A DNA stretch of 64,000 nt from assembly GCF_003667565.1 (NCBI RefSeq), contig NZ_RCUX01000002.1:62001-126000 (forward strand). The letters are read 5' to 3'. Origin of the DNA: Mycetocola tolaasinivorans (GTDB lineage Bacteria; Actinomycetota; Actinomycetes; Actinomycetales; Microbacteriaceae). Both the position numbers and the translations under genes were made by a program. The notes below the pieces were generated by a model that searched no databases, was not told where the DNA came from, and worked only from the letters and a program-made list of their open reading frames with translations. This document shows, one piece after another, positions 8,134 through 16,419 of the stretch (positions are counted from its first letter, which is position 1; each line of letters starts with the position of its first letter).

Positions 8134-8256
8134 ATGAAGGTTCGCGCCTCGCTCAAGTCTCTGAAGAATCAGCCCGGATCCCAGGTGGTGCGCCGCCGCG
8201 GACGCACGTTCGTGATCAACAAGCTCAACCCGCGGTTCAAGGGCCGCCAGGGCTGA
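8134..8256 (+). CDS. rpmJ: 50S ribosomal protein L36, zinc-independent (C-minus) form
   Basis: The 40-residue product begins [20 protein letters not shown] and ends [12 protein letters not shown]. This is the ribosomal protein L36 variant without the four zinc-binding Cys/His residues (no Cys at all here). Such C-minus paralogues are made under zinc limitation to spare zinc. AAGGAAAT precedes the ATG as ribosome binding site. A GC hairpin at 8262-8289 follows and probably terminates transcription. Confidence 0.93.
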   Translation: MKVRASLKSLKNQPGSQVVRRRGRTFVINKLNPRFKGRQG

Positions 8257-8261
8257 CCGGT

Positions 8262-8289
8262 GGGCGGGGCCCGAATCCGGACCCCGCCC
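8262..8289 (+). terminator. Hairpin after rpmJ
   Basis: GGGCGGGG (8262-8269) pairs with CCCCGCCC (8282-8289). No T-run follows, as is common for actinobacterial terminators. Confidence 0.55.
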
Positions 8290-8357
8290 GCGGCGGCGAA
8301 TCGGGGATTTCCCTCGGCTGATGGAGGCTATGTCCGTGGGCACGGTAGGCTATACGG

Positions 8358-9476
8358 GTGAGTAATGAAATTGAGATCGGTGTCGGTAAGAGCGCCCGTG
8401 GCGTATTTGGATTCGACGATGTCGCCATCGTCCCGGACCGGCGTACTCGCGATCACCGCGACGTCTCGGTGAACTGGCAGATCGACGCCTTCACCTTTGA
8501 GACCCCCTTCATCGCCGCCCCGATGGACTCGGTTGTCTCGCCGACCACCGCGATCACCATCGGCAAGCTCGGTGGCCTCGGCGTCCTCGACCTCGAGGGC
8601 CTCTGGACCCGCTACGAAAACCCCGAGGCGCTGCTCGCCGAAATCGCCGAGCTGCCCGCGGAGCGCGCCACCAAGCGCATGCAGGAGATCTACTCCGCCC
8701 CGATCATTCCCGAGCTCGTGACCGCGCGCATCGCCGAGATCCGTGCCGCCGGCGTGCCGGTTGCCGCCGCGCTCTCGCCGCAGCGCACCCAGGAGCTCTC
8801 CGACACCGTGGTTGCCGCGGGTGTTGACATCTTCGTGATCCGCGGCACCACGGTGTCCGCCGAGCACGTCTCCAAGGAGACCGAGCCGCTGAACCTCAAG
8901 AAGTTCATCTACGAGCTCGACGTTCCCGTCATCGTGGGTGGCGCGGCCACCTACACCACCGCCCTGCACCTGATGCGTACCGGTGCCGCCGGTGTGCTCG
9001 TGGGCTTCGGCGGCGGTGCCGCCTCGAACACTCGCGCCACTCTCGGAATCCACGCCCCGATGGCCACCGCCGTGGCCGATGTGGCCGGCGCACGCCGTGA
9101 CTACATGGTGGAGTCCGGTGGACGCTACGTGCAGGTTATCGCCGATGGCGGTCTGGGCTCCTCGGGCGACATCGTCAAGGCCATCGCCTGCGGTGCCGAC
9201 GCCGTGATGCTCGGCACCACCCTGGCGCGCGCCACCGATGCTCCCGGCCACGGCTTCCACTGGGGTGCCGAGGCCTACCACCCGCAGGTCCCGCGCGGCC
9301 GCCGCGTCGAGGTGGGTACCGTCGGTTCGCTCGAGGAAATCTTCCACGGCCCCGCCAGCACCTCCGATGGCAGCGCCAACCTCACCGGTGCCCTGCGCCG
9401 CGCGATGGCTACCACCGGCTACTCGGACCTCAAGGAGTTCCAGCGCGCACCGCTGGTCACCCGCCGCTCGATGTAA
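8358..9476 (+). CDS. guaB3: GuaB3-family IMP dehydrogenase-related protein
   Basis: The 372-residue (beta/alpha)8 protein matches the IMPDH/GMP reductase family (APMDSVVSP at the N-terminus, ADGGLGSSGDIVKAIACGAD phosphate-binding region, ending in GYSDLKEFQR). It lacks CBS domains. The catalytic loop reads VGFGGGAASNTRATLG, with Ser where catalytic IMPDHs have Cys, as in the actinobacterial GuaB3 branch. The reaction is therefore uncertain. The GTG start at 8358 lies six bases after a TAGGCT -10 element (8346-8351), predicting a leaderless mRNA. A terminator hairpin follows. Confidence 0.9.
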   Translation: MSNEIEIGVGKSARGVFGFDDVAIVPDRRTRDHRDVSVNWQIDAFTFETPFIAAPMDSVVSPTTAITIGKLGGLGVLDLEGLWTRYENPEALLAEIAELPAERATKRMQEIYSAPIIPELVTARIAEIRAAGVPVAAALSPQRTQELSDTVVAAGVDIFVIRGTTVSAEHVSKETEPLNLKKFIYELDVPVIVGGAATYTTALHLMRTGAAGVLVGFGGGAASNTRATLGIHAPMATAVADVAGARRDYMVESGGRYVQVIADGGLGSSGDIVKAIACGADAVMLGTTLARATDAPGHGFHWGAEAYHPQVPRGRRVEVGTVGSLEEIFHGPASTSDGSANLTGALRRAMATTGYSDLKEFQRAPLVTRRSM

Positions 9477-9505
9477 CACGGCAGCGATTCCGTAACACCG
9501 CGTAT

Positions 9506-9539
9506 GAATGCGTCGTCCCCACTTCGGGACGGCGCATTC
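9506..9539 (+). terminator. Terminator hairpin after guaB3
   Basis: GAATGCGTCGTCCC (9506-9519) pairs with GGGACGGCGCATTC (9526-9539) with one G-U pair and a six-base loop. Confidence 0.65.
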
Positions 9540-9749
9540 GTCGTTTCCGCGGGGATCCGCGGCTCGTTCATGTAATGCTGGGCGTTTGCATCCCGCCCAC
9601 TCGGCAAAAGCTCAGAATTTCAGGATCAGACCTTTCGGCCGGGCGCGTGCCTGAGTAGGCTCGGTGGCAGGCGGTTCGACCGGTCCTGGTCGTCCGCAGA
9701 CAGCTTGGCCGGAATCGGCTTGCCGGTTCCCACCATCGAGGGAGGGCAC

Positions 9750-11516
9750 ATGGCAGCGGAAAAAAAGACCACGAAGCCGGCGGCGGGGCAGGGATCCCGT
9801 GCCGATGAGCCTCGGCGCGTGGGACTCGGCCCGGAGCAGCGTTCGGCCGCAATTGAGGCGCTCAAGGAGCGCGAACTCGACGTTCTCGTGGTCGGTGGTG
9901 GAATCGTGGGGGCCGGTTCGGCCCTCGATGCCGTGACCCGTGGCCTGAGCACCGGCATTCTCGAGGCGCGTGACTGGGCGAGCGGCACCTCGAGCCGTTC
10001 CTCGAAGCTCGTGCACGGCGGCATCCGCTACCTGGAGCAGCTCGACTTCCGCCTGGTGCGGGAGGCACTGATCGAGCGCGGTCTGCTGCTGCAGCGCCTC
10101 GCCCCGCACCTGGTCAAGCCGGTGCGCTTCCTGTATCCCCTGAACCGGCCGGTGTTTGAGCGCTTCTACATCGGTGCCGGCATGATGTTGTACGACATCT
10201 TCTCCTACACCGGCGGCCGTCCGCCGGGGGTGCCGCACCACCGGCACCTGAGCAAAAGGCAGGTGCAGCGGGCGATCCCGTCGCTGCGCAATAATGCGTT
10301 TGTCGGCGGCCTTACCTACTACGACGCCCAGGTGGATGACGCCCGTTACGTGGCCTCCCTGGTGCGCACCGCCGCGAGCTACGGGGCACACGCCGCGAGC
10401 CGGGTGCGGGTTGAGGGTTTCCTCAAGGTGGGTCAGCGTGTTGTCGGCGTGAAGGCCCACGACCTCGAGACCGGCGAGCACTTCGAGGTGCGTGCCAAGC
10501 AGGTTGTGAACGCCACCGGTGTGTGGACGGATGACACCCAGGCGCTCGTGGGCGAGCGCGGGCAGTTCAAGGTGCGTGCGTCGAAGGGTATTCACCTGGT
10601 GGTGCCGCGCGATCGCTTCCAGTCGAACATGGGTCTGCTGCTGCGCACCGAGAAGAGCGTGCTGTTTGTGATTCCCTGGGGCCGGCACTGGCTGATCGGC
10701 ACCACCGACACCGACTGGGACCTCGACAAGGCTCACCCTGCGGCCACCGCGGCCGATATCGATTACCTGCTGGAGCACGTCAATAAGATCCTCGCGGTGC
10801 CGCTCACCCGGGATGACGTGGAGGGTGTGTACGCGGGTCTGCGTCCGCTGCTGGCCGGTGAGAGTGACCAGACCTCGAAGCTTTCTCGCGAGCACATCGT
10901 GACCCACTCGGTTCCGGGCCTCGTGGTGGTGGCCGGCGGTAAGTGGACCACCTACCGCGTCATGGCGAAGGATGCCGTGGACGCCGCGGTGGATGCCCTG
11001 GACGGCAAGATCCCGAAGTCCGCGACCGAGAACATCGCGCTCGTGGGGGCGGAGGGCTATCAGGCCGCGTGGAATAAGCGCGCGAAGATTGCCCGCGCGT
11101 TCGACGTGCATCCGGCCCGCATCGAGCACCTGCTGAACCGTTACGGCACGCTTGCCAATGAGGTTCTCGACCTCATTCGTGAGCGGCCGGAGCTCGCCGA
11201 GCCGCTGCCCGGTGCCGATGACTACATCGGCGCGGAGGTCGTGTATGCGGCCACCCACGAGGGTGCGCTGCACCTCGACGACGTGCTCGCCCGCCGCACC
11301 CGCATCTCGATTGAGGCGTGGGACCGCGGGGTGTCGGCCGCTCCGGTGGCCGCGAAGCTCCTCGGCGAGGCCCTGGGCTGGAACGCCGCCCGGGTCAAGA
11401 AGGAAACCGATCTCTATCTCGAACGAGTCAAGGCCGAGCGGGCCTCGCAGGAACAGCCGGACGACGTCTCGGCCGACCGCGTGCGTCTCGAAGCCCCCGA
11501 GGTGGGCGAGGCTTAG
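9750..11516 (+). CDS. glpD: Aerobic glycerol-3-phosphate dehydrogenase
   Basis: The 588-residue flavoenzyme oxidises glycerol-3-phosphate to dihydroxyacetone phosphate and feeds electrons to menaquinone at the membrane. The FAD-binding motif VVGGGIVGAGSALDAVTRG lies near residue 50, followed by LEARDWASGTSSRSSKLVHG and GGIRYLEQLDF, diagnostic of GlpD. WLIGTTDTDWD and the C-terminal helical domain (about 440-560) are present. ATG 9750 is preceded by GAGGGAGG. The N-terminal ~45 residues are a Lys/Pro-rich extension longer than in E. coli GlpD. It is monocistronic, closed by a strong hairpin. Confidence 0.96.
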   Translation: MAAEKKTTKPAAGQGSRADEPRRVGLGPEQRSAAIEALKERELDVLVVGGGIVGAGSALDAVTRGLSTGILEARDWASGTSSRSSKLVHGGIRYLEQLDFRLVREALIERGLLLQRLAPHLVKPVRFLYPLNRPVFERFYIGAGMMLYDIFSYTGGRPPGVPHHRHLSKRQVQRAIPSLRNNAFVGGLTYYDAQVDDARYVASLVRTAASYGAHAASRVRVEGFLKVGQRVVGVKAHDLETGEHFEVRAKQVVNATGVWTDDTQALVGERGQFKVRASKGIHLVVPRDRFQSNMGLLLRTEKSVLFVIPWGRHWLIGTTDTDWDLDKAHPAATAADIDYLLEHVNKILAVPLTRDDVEGVYAGLRPLLAGESDQTSKLSREHIVTHSVPGLVVVAGGKWTTYRVMAKDAVDAAVDALDGKIPKSATENIALVGAEGYQAAWNKRAKIARAFDVHPARIEHLLNRYGTLANEVLDLIRERPELAEPLPGADDYIGAEVVYAATHEGALHLDDVLARRTRISIEAWDRGVSAAPVAAKLLGEALGWNAARVKKETDLYLERVKAERASQEQPDDVSADRVRLEAPEVGEA

Positions 11517-11527
11517 CCCCTCGCATA

Positions 11528-11566
11528 CGGCGGCGGCCCCGGATCGATGATCCGGGGCCGCCGCCG
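11528..11566. terminator. Bidirectional terminator between glpD and the XRE gene
   Basis: A 16-bp GC-rich stem (11528-11543 with 11551-11566, core CGGCGGCCCCGGA/TCCGGGGCCGCCG) lies between convergent genes. The same 13-nt arms recur at 16371-16404. Confidence 0.85.
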
Positions 11567-11581
11567 TGTGTATTACCCGCG

Positions 11582-11809
11582 TTAGCTGTCTCGCACTGCC
11601 GGCGGTATTCCCGTCGCGTCCGACGCTGCAAACACCTCTTCGATTGTGACCGAGAAGAACTCGGCGATGCGAAAAGCGAGGGGCAGCGAGGGGGAGAAGA
11701 CACCCTTTTCGATGGAGATGATGGTGCGGCGGGACACCTCGAGAGCCTCGGCCAATTGCGCCTGAGAGAGCCCGCGTCGCTCCCGCCTCAAGCGCACATT
11801 ATTCAGCAC
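11582..11809 (-). CDS. Small XRE/Cro-type HTH transcriptional regulator, 75 aa
   Basis: The protein is almost entirely one helix-turn-helix domain (residues 3-58: LRRERRGLSQAQLAEALEVS, RRTIISIEKG, PSLPLAFRIAEFFSVTIEEV). This is the YozG-like class that usually sits in an operon with a small membrane protein. Its start overlaps the end of the upstream membrane protein gene by 11 bp, so both are co-transcribed. The perfect inverted repeat at 12221-12260 ahead of the operon is the likely autoregulatory operator. Confidence 0.9.
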   Translation of the reverse strand: MLNNVRLRRERRGLSQAQLAEALEVSRRTIISIEKGVFSPSLPLAFRIAEFFSVTIEEVFAASDATGIPPAVRDS

Positions 11810-12203
11810 TTTTTACCCGGATTGCGTAGCGCATCCAGAAATCTGCCAACGCGAATACAACCAGAATGACGAGCGCCGTGGTGCCCGAGATCCACTGCGG
11901 GAAGATCACGAGAACTGCCACCAGGGCGATGGCGGCAACGAGCACATCGATGAAGGCTGCCGCCTGGGCCCTGAGAGAGTCATCTCGCTCCACACCGTCC
12001 TGCGCCCCGGTGCCGTGCCTGCGCTCGCGAACCCGCTTGATGCCAAATCCCACCGCCGCACCAGAGCCGACGATGGCCGCCACGACAAACGTCGTAACCG
12101 GAGAGTGTCCCTCGGGCCCCCAGTAGGAGAAAGCCGCGGCAAGTGCGGCAGAATACAGTGCGATTGCGACCACCGTGGTCGCTACCTTGATGCTTGTTTT
12201 CAT
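11799..12203 (-). CDS. Membrane protein co-transcribed with the XRE regulator (DUF2178-like)
   Basis: About 134 residues with four predicted membrane segments in two pairs (residues ~7-27, 36-56, 85-105, 110-128), separated by a basic loop (KRVRERRH). This layout is typical of membrane proteins that partner small YozG-like XRE regulators. ATG 12203 (MKTSIKV) is preferred over GTG at 12212. It is the first gene of a two-gene operon behind the palindromic operator. Function unknown. Confidence 0.75.
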   Translation of the reverse strand: MKTSIKVATTVVAIALYSAALAAAFSYWGPEGHSPVTTFVVAAIVGSGAAVGFGIKRVRERRHGTGAQDGVERDDSLRAQAAAFIDVLVAAIALVAVLVIFPQWISGTTALVILVVFALADFWMRYAIRVKSAE

Positions 12204-12220
12204 TGCACCCACCTCAAGGA

Positions 12221-12260
12221 TGTGAAGCTTACTTCACCCGTATGTGAAGTAAGCTTCACA
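12221..12260. promoter_or_regulatory. Perfect 17-bp inverted repeat operator
   Basis: TGTGAAGCTTACTTCAC (12221-12237) and its exact reverse complement (12244-12260) are separated by CCGTAT. Each arm is itself a palindrome (GTGAAG-N4-CTTCAC), so the site offers two dyads. It stands just upstream of the membrane protein/XRE operon. Confidence 0.85.
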
Positions 12261-12309
12261 TGCTTTTGCGCTCACCGCAAGTGCCACCGGCCAGTGGATA
12301 TGTGCCTGA

Positions 12310-12801
12310 CTACCGCAGCACGCTCAGGACCGCGAGCGCCACGAACCCCGCGATCATCGCGTAGGCGCTCCACCTGCGGACGATCGTGTGATTCGCGACG
12401 AACGGGCTGAACAGGAAGATCGCGCCGCTCACCCAGAACTGAAAACCAGGAAGCCAGGGGGCCGGAGCAAATATCGGTCCCGCGAACGTGCCCCAGAGGG
12501 CCGTGAGGGCGGCGCACACCAATGCCGCGAGGAAAACGCGGCGCTTGAGAGCCCCGGTTCTGGGGCTCTGCCCAGCGGTAAAGACCTCGCGAGAGCGGGG
12601 GAGCAGCGCGAGGCCAATCCCGGTAAGGAGCGCGGCGGGACCCACAATGATGAGCAGCGTCAACGCCAGCATCGGAGCCCCGAGCGGCCAGGACAGAACG
12701 ATGGCGATGAAGAGCGGTGCGCTCCCAGCCGCACCTGCCAGGAGGCAGTAAACGATCCAGATGGAGGTAGTGTCTGATCGTCTAATCTGACCTATCTCCA
12801 T
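12310..12801 (-). CDS. Hypothetical multi-pass membrane protein
   Basis: About 163 residues with five hydrophobic segments (roughly 15-38, 43-65, 87-107, 118-137, 143-162). ATG 12801 (MEIGQIRRS) is chosen; an ATG at 12810 is also in frame. No family is recognised. It is downstream of, and in the same orientation as, the secreted protein gene (gap of only ~14 bp), so the two may form an operon. Composition is intermediate between the core genome and the AT-richer neighbour. Confidence 0.6.
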   Translation of the reverse strand: MEIGQIRRSDTTSIWIVYCLLAGAAGSAPLFIAIVLSWPLGAPMLALTLLIIVGPAALLTGIGLALLPRSREVFTAGQSPRTGALKRRVFLAALVCAALTALWGTFAGPIFAPAPWLPGFQFWVSGAIFLFSPFVANHTIVRRWSAYAMIAGFVALAVLSVLR

Positions 12802-12814
12802 GTGGGTCATTCAG

Positions 12815-14098
12815 CTAACGCGATACTGACGAATTTATGTTCTGCGCTGCACAAACCCCAGGCATAAGACAGATGAAATTGTCCCCATTGGCTCTCAAGA
12901 GTTGCTTCCAATACAGGTTTCCACTTCGGGTCTCAAAACGTGCATACGCTTCATGAGCAGGAACAGGCTGTCGAGATCCCTGAATCGATACCGTCCCGCT
13001 CTGGTAGAGCTTGACCCAGGAGAGGGAATAGCGAATCGCGCCGCCTGGCGGGCAAAATGGGTTCGTGGCCTCGTGTGAGATGCCGAATGTGACGAGTCTT
13101 CCTGCACGCCTTGGGTTTTGGAACACCATGCCCCCGTCGGCGGCTGTCTTTGATTCCAAGAGCCGATTGGACGATGAAAACTTCTTAGTTTCTCCGACGC
13201 TTTTCACATAGGTGATGTCGTATGGTGCGGGGTTGTTCCAAGAGACGTTTAAGAACATCTGAGTTCTGTAAGAGGGAGTGGTCCACGGCGCACCGGATCC
13301 CGGATCTGCAAACCCTCGACTATCGCCACCTATCTTTTCACCAGGTCCAACACTGCAAGCTTTGTACAGCGATGTGGATGCGAACTGAGAGGGGATGAAC
13401 GTCTTGTAGACAAATGCAGTAGATTCTCTCGAGTAATCGGCAGCCAAAATTTCAATCGCTGAAAGACCCAACGATTTCTTAGGTGTCGTAACCGGGATGG
13501 TTCGAGAAGCGCTTGAACCGACCGATTCAAGGGCGTACTCGTGACTAGTCCCGCCTGCGAGGCTCGAATCAAGAAATCTGCTGCCTGACGATTCGCCGAT
13601 ATATTCGCCATCACGGAAAACTTTATAGTTTTCACTTTTGTGTATCGGCCATTCAAATGCCACAGAGTTCTCGGTCACAACCGACGCGAACTCAGGTGTC
13701 TGTTGTAGTGAGGAGTCTCGATCAACTGCATCGCCGAAATCACCAGATGAGTACGAATACTCATCCCGCACAACAAACGTTGGTTCAGGAAGCGCAACGG
13801 GGTCAGAACCCTCGATTTCGTCCAAGGTTGGAGAGTACTGGATGGTTACTATCGCTTCTGCCTTGGTTTCAGCCTGTGTAACTATCTGCGACGTCTCACC
13901 CACGTTGGCATCCGAAGTCACTGATTCTATGATTCCAAGCGAAGGCGATTTCACCAGGACTCGCTCACCACTTTTCTCTACCGATAAGGGCTCGGGTAGT
14001 ACAGCAGCCAAAGCTGGCGGGGACAAACCCAACATAACTAACGAAGCTCCGACGAACACGGAGATCGCAGACCTTACTGGTTTTCTATTGGCGTACAT
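12815..14098 (-). CDS. Secreted hypothetical protein with a fibronectin-like segment, 427 aa
   Basis: ATG 14098 gives a clear Sec signal peptide (MYANRKPVRSAIS, then a hydrophobic run ending SPPALA). A frame extension upstream lacks this logic. After ~120 low-complexity residues, residues ~150-200 read like a fibronectin type III edge (NYKVFRDGEYIGESSGSRFL). The C-terminal half is beta-rich with four Cys. No catalytic motif is recognised. Codon usage is clearly less GC-biased than in the core genes, which points to horizontal acquisition. It could be a secreted toxin-like or surface protein; I assign no function. Confidence 0.65.
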   Translation of the reverse strand: MYANRKPVRSAISVFVGASLVMLGLSPPALAAVLPEPLSVEKSGERVLVKSPSLGIIESVTSDANVGETSQIVTQAETKAEAIVTIQYSPTLDEIEGSDPVALPEPTFVVRDEYSYSSGDFGDAVDRDSSLQQTPEFASVVTENSVAFEWPIHKSENYKVFRDGEYIGESSGSRFLDSSLAGGTSHEYALESVGSSASRTIPVTTPKKSLGLSAIEILAADYSRESTAFVYKTFIPSQFASTSLYKACSVGPGEKIGGDSRGFADPGSGAPWTTPSYRTQMFLNVSWNNPAPYDITYVKSVGETKKFSSSNRLLESKTAADGGMVFQNPRRAGRLVTFGISHEATNPFCPPGGAIRYSLSWVKLYQSGTVSIQGSRQPVPAHEAYARFETRSGNLYWKQLLRANGDNFICLMPGVCAAQNINSSVSR

Positions 14099-14853
14099 AA
14101 AAAGGCTCTCGGCTTTCCACTGGAGGACGTCGGTTCTAGTTACAATCGATCGTTGTATTGTGGCGAGGTTAGCACCGAGGCGACAACTCCTGAGCAATAC
14201 TGATTCAACCGTGTTCTTGCCGTCAGGTTCTTACTGCGAAATGTGGCTAATCTCGGGAAAAATCTAGTGCTTGGTTCTTGCGCTTTAGGACAACTAGGAC
14301 GTGTTAGCACATGCCACTGCGCAGTCCCAGGACGGGGAATAGGGCTGAAATCTAGCTAACTGCCGAAGAATGCTTGGAATCCATCAACCATGCCTAGCAT
14401 TGAGTGGTCTGGGTTGAAATTCATTGTTGACTTTGGTGAATTAGATAGCTCTGCGAACATGAAGTATCAGAAAGCGCAAGTCCGTCACGGTATGGCGGGC
14501 TCGACATGACCAAGCGGAGCTACTGGGGCCACGTGGCGCTGTATTCATCCTTAGGACTACTTCAGGGCAAGGTGCAGATTTGCAGTATCTGGGCAAAGAG
14601 GTAGATTCTGCCGGGTGTTGTCGCTGCATATATTCAGAATCCATACGATAGATCGCGCATAGCGACTGTTTGGTTCCGGTCTGAAACGAAGCCATCATTA
14701 ACCAACGGGGTTGGTCCTCACTGCTTGATCAACCGTCTCCTATAAGTGCAGACGTATTGCACTTGCCAAGATTTGAAGCTTGGCGTCAGGACCTACGAAG
14801 ACCTCTAAGACAATTTCCACGATGATTGATAGACACTACGAAAGCGACGCTTG
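14099..14853. other. Gene-poor, AT-richer spacer of about 750 bp
   Basis: No convincing gene is seen. A minus-strand open frame at 14441-14698 lacks a ribosome binding site and any family signal. The stretch lies between the divergent secreted protein gene and the HEPN defence gene and presumably holds both promoters. Composition is foreign to the flanking core genes. Confidence 0.6.
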
Positions 14854-15123
14854 ATGAATTTATCTTCGACAGAAATTGTTTTCAACGGCCGTTGGTGGAT
14901 GCCCCAAGAATCAAAATCAGGGTATTTTTCGTCGCTTACTATTGATGAGCATGGCAGTGGCTGCTTGAGAACTGTCGCGGGTAGCTGGGTACACAGCAGA
15001 GTGGCATTCGGCACACTGCTTGACGGAACAGAAGTAACGTTGACCCGACTCGTCTCAGACACACTGCAGGGCACCTGGACTGACTTGTTTTTCGGTGCGC
15101 ACATCGATTCTGTTTCAGAGTGA
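14854..15123 (+). pseudogene. ApeA-like anti-phage protein, N-terminal part (ends at an in-frame TGA)
   Basis: The 89-residue product starts at ATG 14854 (an in-frame TTG is at 14851). It matches the ApeA N-terminal domain: FNGRWWMPQ near the start, then a beta-rich stretch through LLDGTEVTLTRL to DLFFGAHIDSVSE. It stops at TGA 15121-15123. The downstream HEPN part begins seven codons later in the same frame, so the two parts together would be one ~447-residue protein, close to ApeA length. A single TGG-to-TGA change, readthrough or separate translation could each explain this. ApeA proteins act in abortive anti-phage defence. Confidence 0.75.
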
Positions 15124-15141
15124 GGAATTGTTGAGGCAAGC

Positions 15142-16197
15142 GTGACTTATCAACGTATGCCGAATGGGAGCCAATTCCGCAGGTTTGCGCTGATTGGGGA
15201 ACCCGTTGATCCCGAATCTGACTCGACGTCATGGCCCAAGCATCCGACGTACACAACTTGCGGACGTTTCAGCGATCCTCACGTCGCTTTAACCGTGGAG
15301 ATTGATGATGCCGATCGACTGATGTTGCAGCATTACAGCGGAGATCTGATTCCTGTTGTTCGTAATAATCCAGAACACCCACGGGTTATCGTTCGAACCG
15401 ATTCGCCCGTATCATTTGTCGAAATGAAGGAGCAGCTGCTCTCCATTCAAGACTTCGTGTCATTCGGTATCGGGCGGGCCGCTATCGTCGAGCATGTTGA
15501 ACTCACTACCGAAGACGGGCGGACGCTTAAATATTTCGGAAAGTGGCGTGCCGGTCGTGATCACACAAACGGCTCACGTCTAACTAACCTGCTTTTTTCG
15601 TTGGACCGTGTTGACTTCGACACCGCGATGAGGGCTTGGTATTTTGCGCTTGACAACCTATATCCAGCACCGCAAGTGATTGTTTATCGGTACTACCAAC
15701 CAGGCTTTTTGGAGCATGACCTCTCTGCGTCCGTTTCGGCAATTGAGAACATGTATAAACAGCTCGGTTACCCGCTCGAAATAAAACATGATCAGCCTGA
15801 TGGCGCGGATGCAATTCGCACGCTAATCAATGATGCTCAAGCCAGCGACGCAAAAAGTTCAGCGATGAATGCGCTACGGGGCCGAAAGCAGGCTGTACGT
15901 TTTGCCGAAAAGCTGCGGGAACTCAGTAGCCTGCTACCACCATCCGTTTTCGAGACTCTTCGTTTCACCAGCGAGGATTGGATCGAAGGAGTACGTGAGC
16001 AGAGAAATAATGTTTCTCATACCGCATCGCATGTTACCCGTCCAGGTTCGAATGCACGTGTTGATTTAGAGCGCGGAGTTGCAAGGAGTCGAATCCTGCT
16101 GATGCTGCTCATCATGAACTCGTCAGGTTTTTCGCGGGATCATGTTGAACGGGCGATCAAAGATCTTATCGCGGAAGCTGACCGGACTTCATCATGA
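15142..16197 (+). CDS. ApeA-like HEPN-domain anti-phage protein, C-terminal part
   Basis: The 351-residue frame begins at GTG 15142, with GAGG five bases upstream, so independent translation is possible. Residues ~1-110 continue the ApeA N-terminal region (PVSFVEMKEQLLSIQDFVSF). Residues ~230-345 form an alpha-helical HEPN domain with the RNase motif R-N-N-V-S-H (RX4H) in GVREQRNNVSHTASH, followed by LERGVARSRILLMLLIMN. HEPN proteins of this group are RNases that stop phage growth at the cost of the cell. The reading frame is identical to that of the preceding 89-residue fragment; only TGA 15121 separates them. It sits in an AT-richer accessory island. Confidence 0.82.
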   Translation: MTYQRMPNGSQFRRFALIGEPVDPESDSTSWPKHPTYTTCGRFSDPHVALTVEIDDADRLMLQHYSGDLIPVVRNNPEHPRVIVRTDSPVSFVEMKEQLLSIQDFVSFGIGRAAIVEHVELTTEDGRTLKYFGKWRAGRDHTNGSRLTNLLFSLDRVDFDTAMRAWYFALDNLYPAPQVIVYRYYQPGFLEHDLSASVSAIENMYKQLGYPLEIKHDQPDGADAIRTLINDAQASDAKSSAMNALRGRKQAVRFAEKLRELSSLLPPSVFETLRFTSEDWIEGVREQRNNVSHTASHVTRPGSNARVDLERGVARSRILLMLLIMNSSGFSRDHVERAIKDLIAEADRTSS

Positions 16198-16370
16198 TTT
16201 TTGGTGCATATGTTCCTTAATCGATTCGGGCCAAACTCTCTCAACGAGGTGATTCCTCATCCACTGTATTGCGAGCGGAGCCGGATGCCACCATGCGAGT
16301 TTGACGGAATCACCAATGACCAGGTCACCTGGATTCCCTTGGAACCCGTGACGCCTTTGGACTGACAAAA

Positions 16371-16404
16371 CGGCGGCCCCGGACCCGAAGATCCGGGGCC
16401 GCCG
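16371..16404. terminator. Terminator between the HEPN gene region and the GH13 gene
   Basis: CGGCGGCCCCGGA (16371-16383) pairs with TCCGGGGCCGCCG (16392-16404). The arms are identical to those of the terminator at 11531-11563. Confidence 0.85.
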
Positions 16405-16419
16405 CTTCGCGCGCGAGTG

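Noticed and set aside
9612..11273. 553-codon open frame antisense to glpD (similar long ones lie antisense to malF, purH and guaB3)
   Set aside because: The opposite strand encodes an unmistakable enzyme. Long antisense frames are expected at this GC content, and the translations are low-complexity His/Gly/Arg/Val sequences with no domain.
14441..14698. 85-codon minus-strand frame in the gene-poor spacer
   Set aside because: No ribosome binding site, codon bias or recognisable motif.
15121..15123. TGA as a selenocysteine codon in the HEPN gene
   Set aside because: No selenocysteine insertion hairpin is evident, ApeA proteins are not known selenoproteins, and Trp/Arg substitution or decay is simpler.
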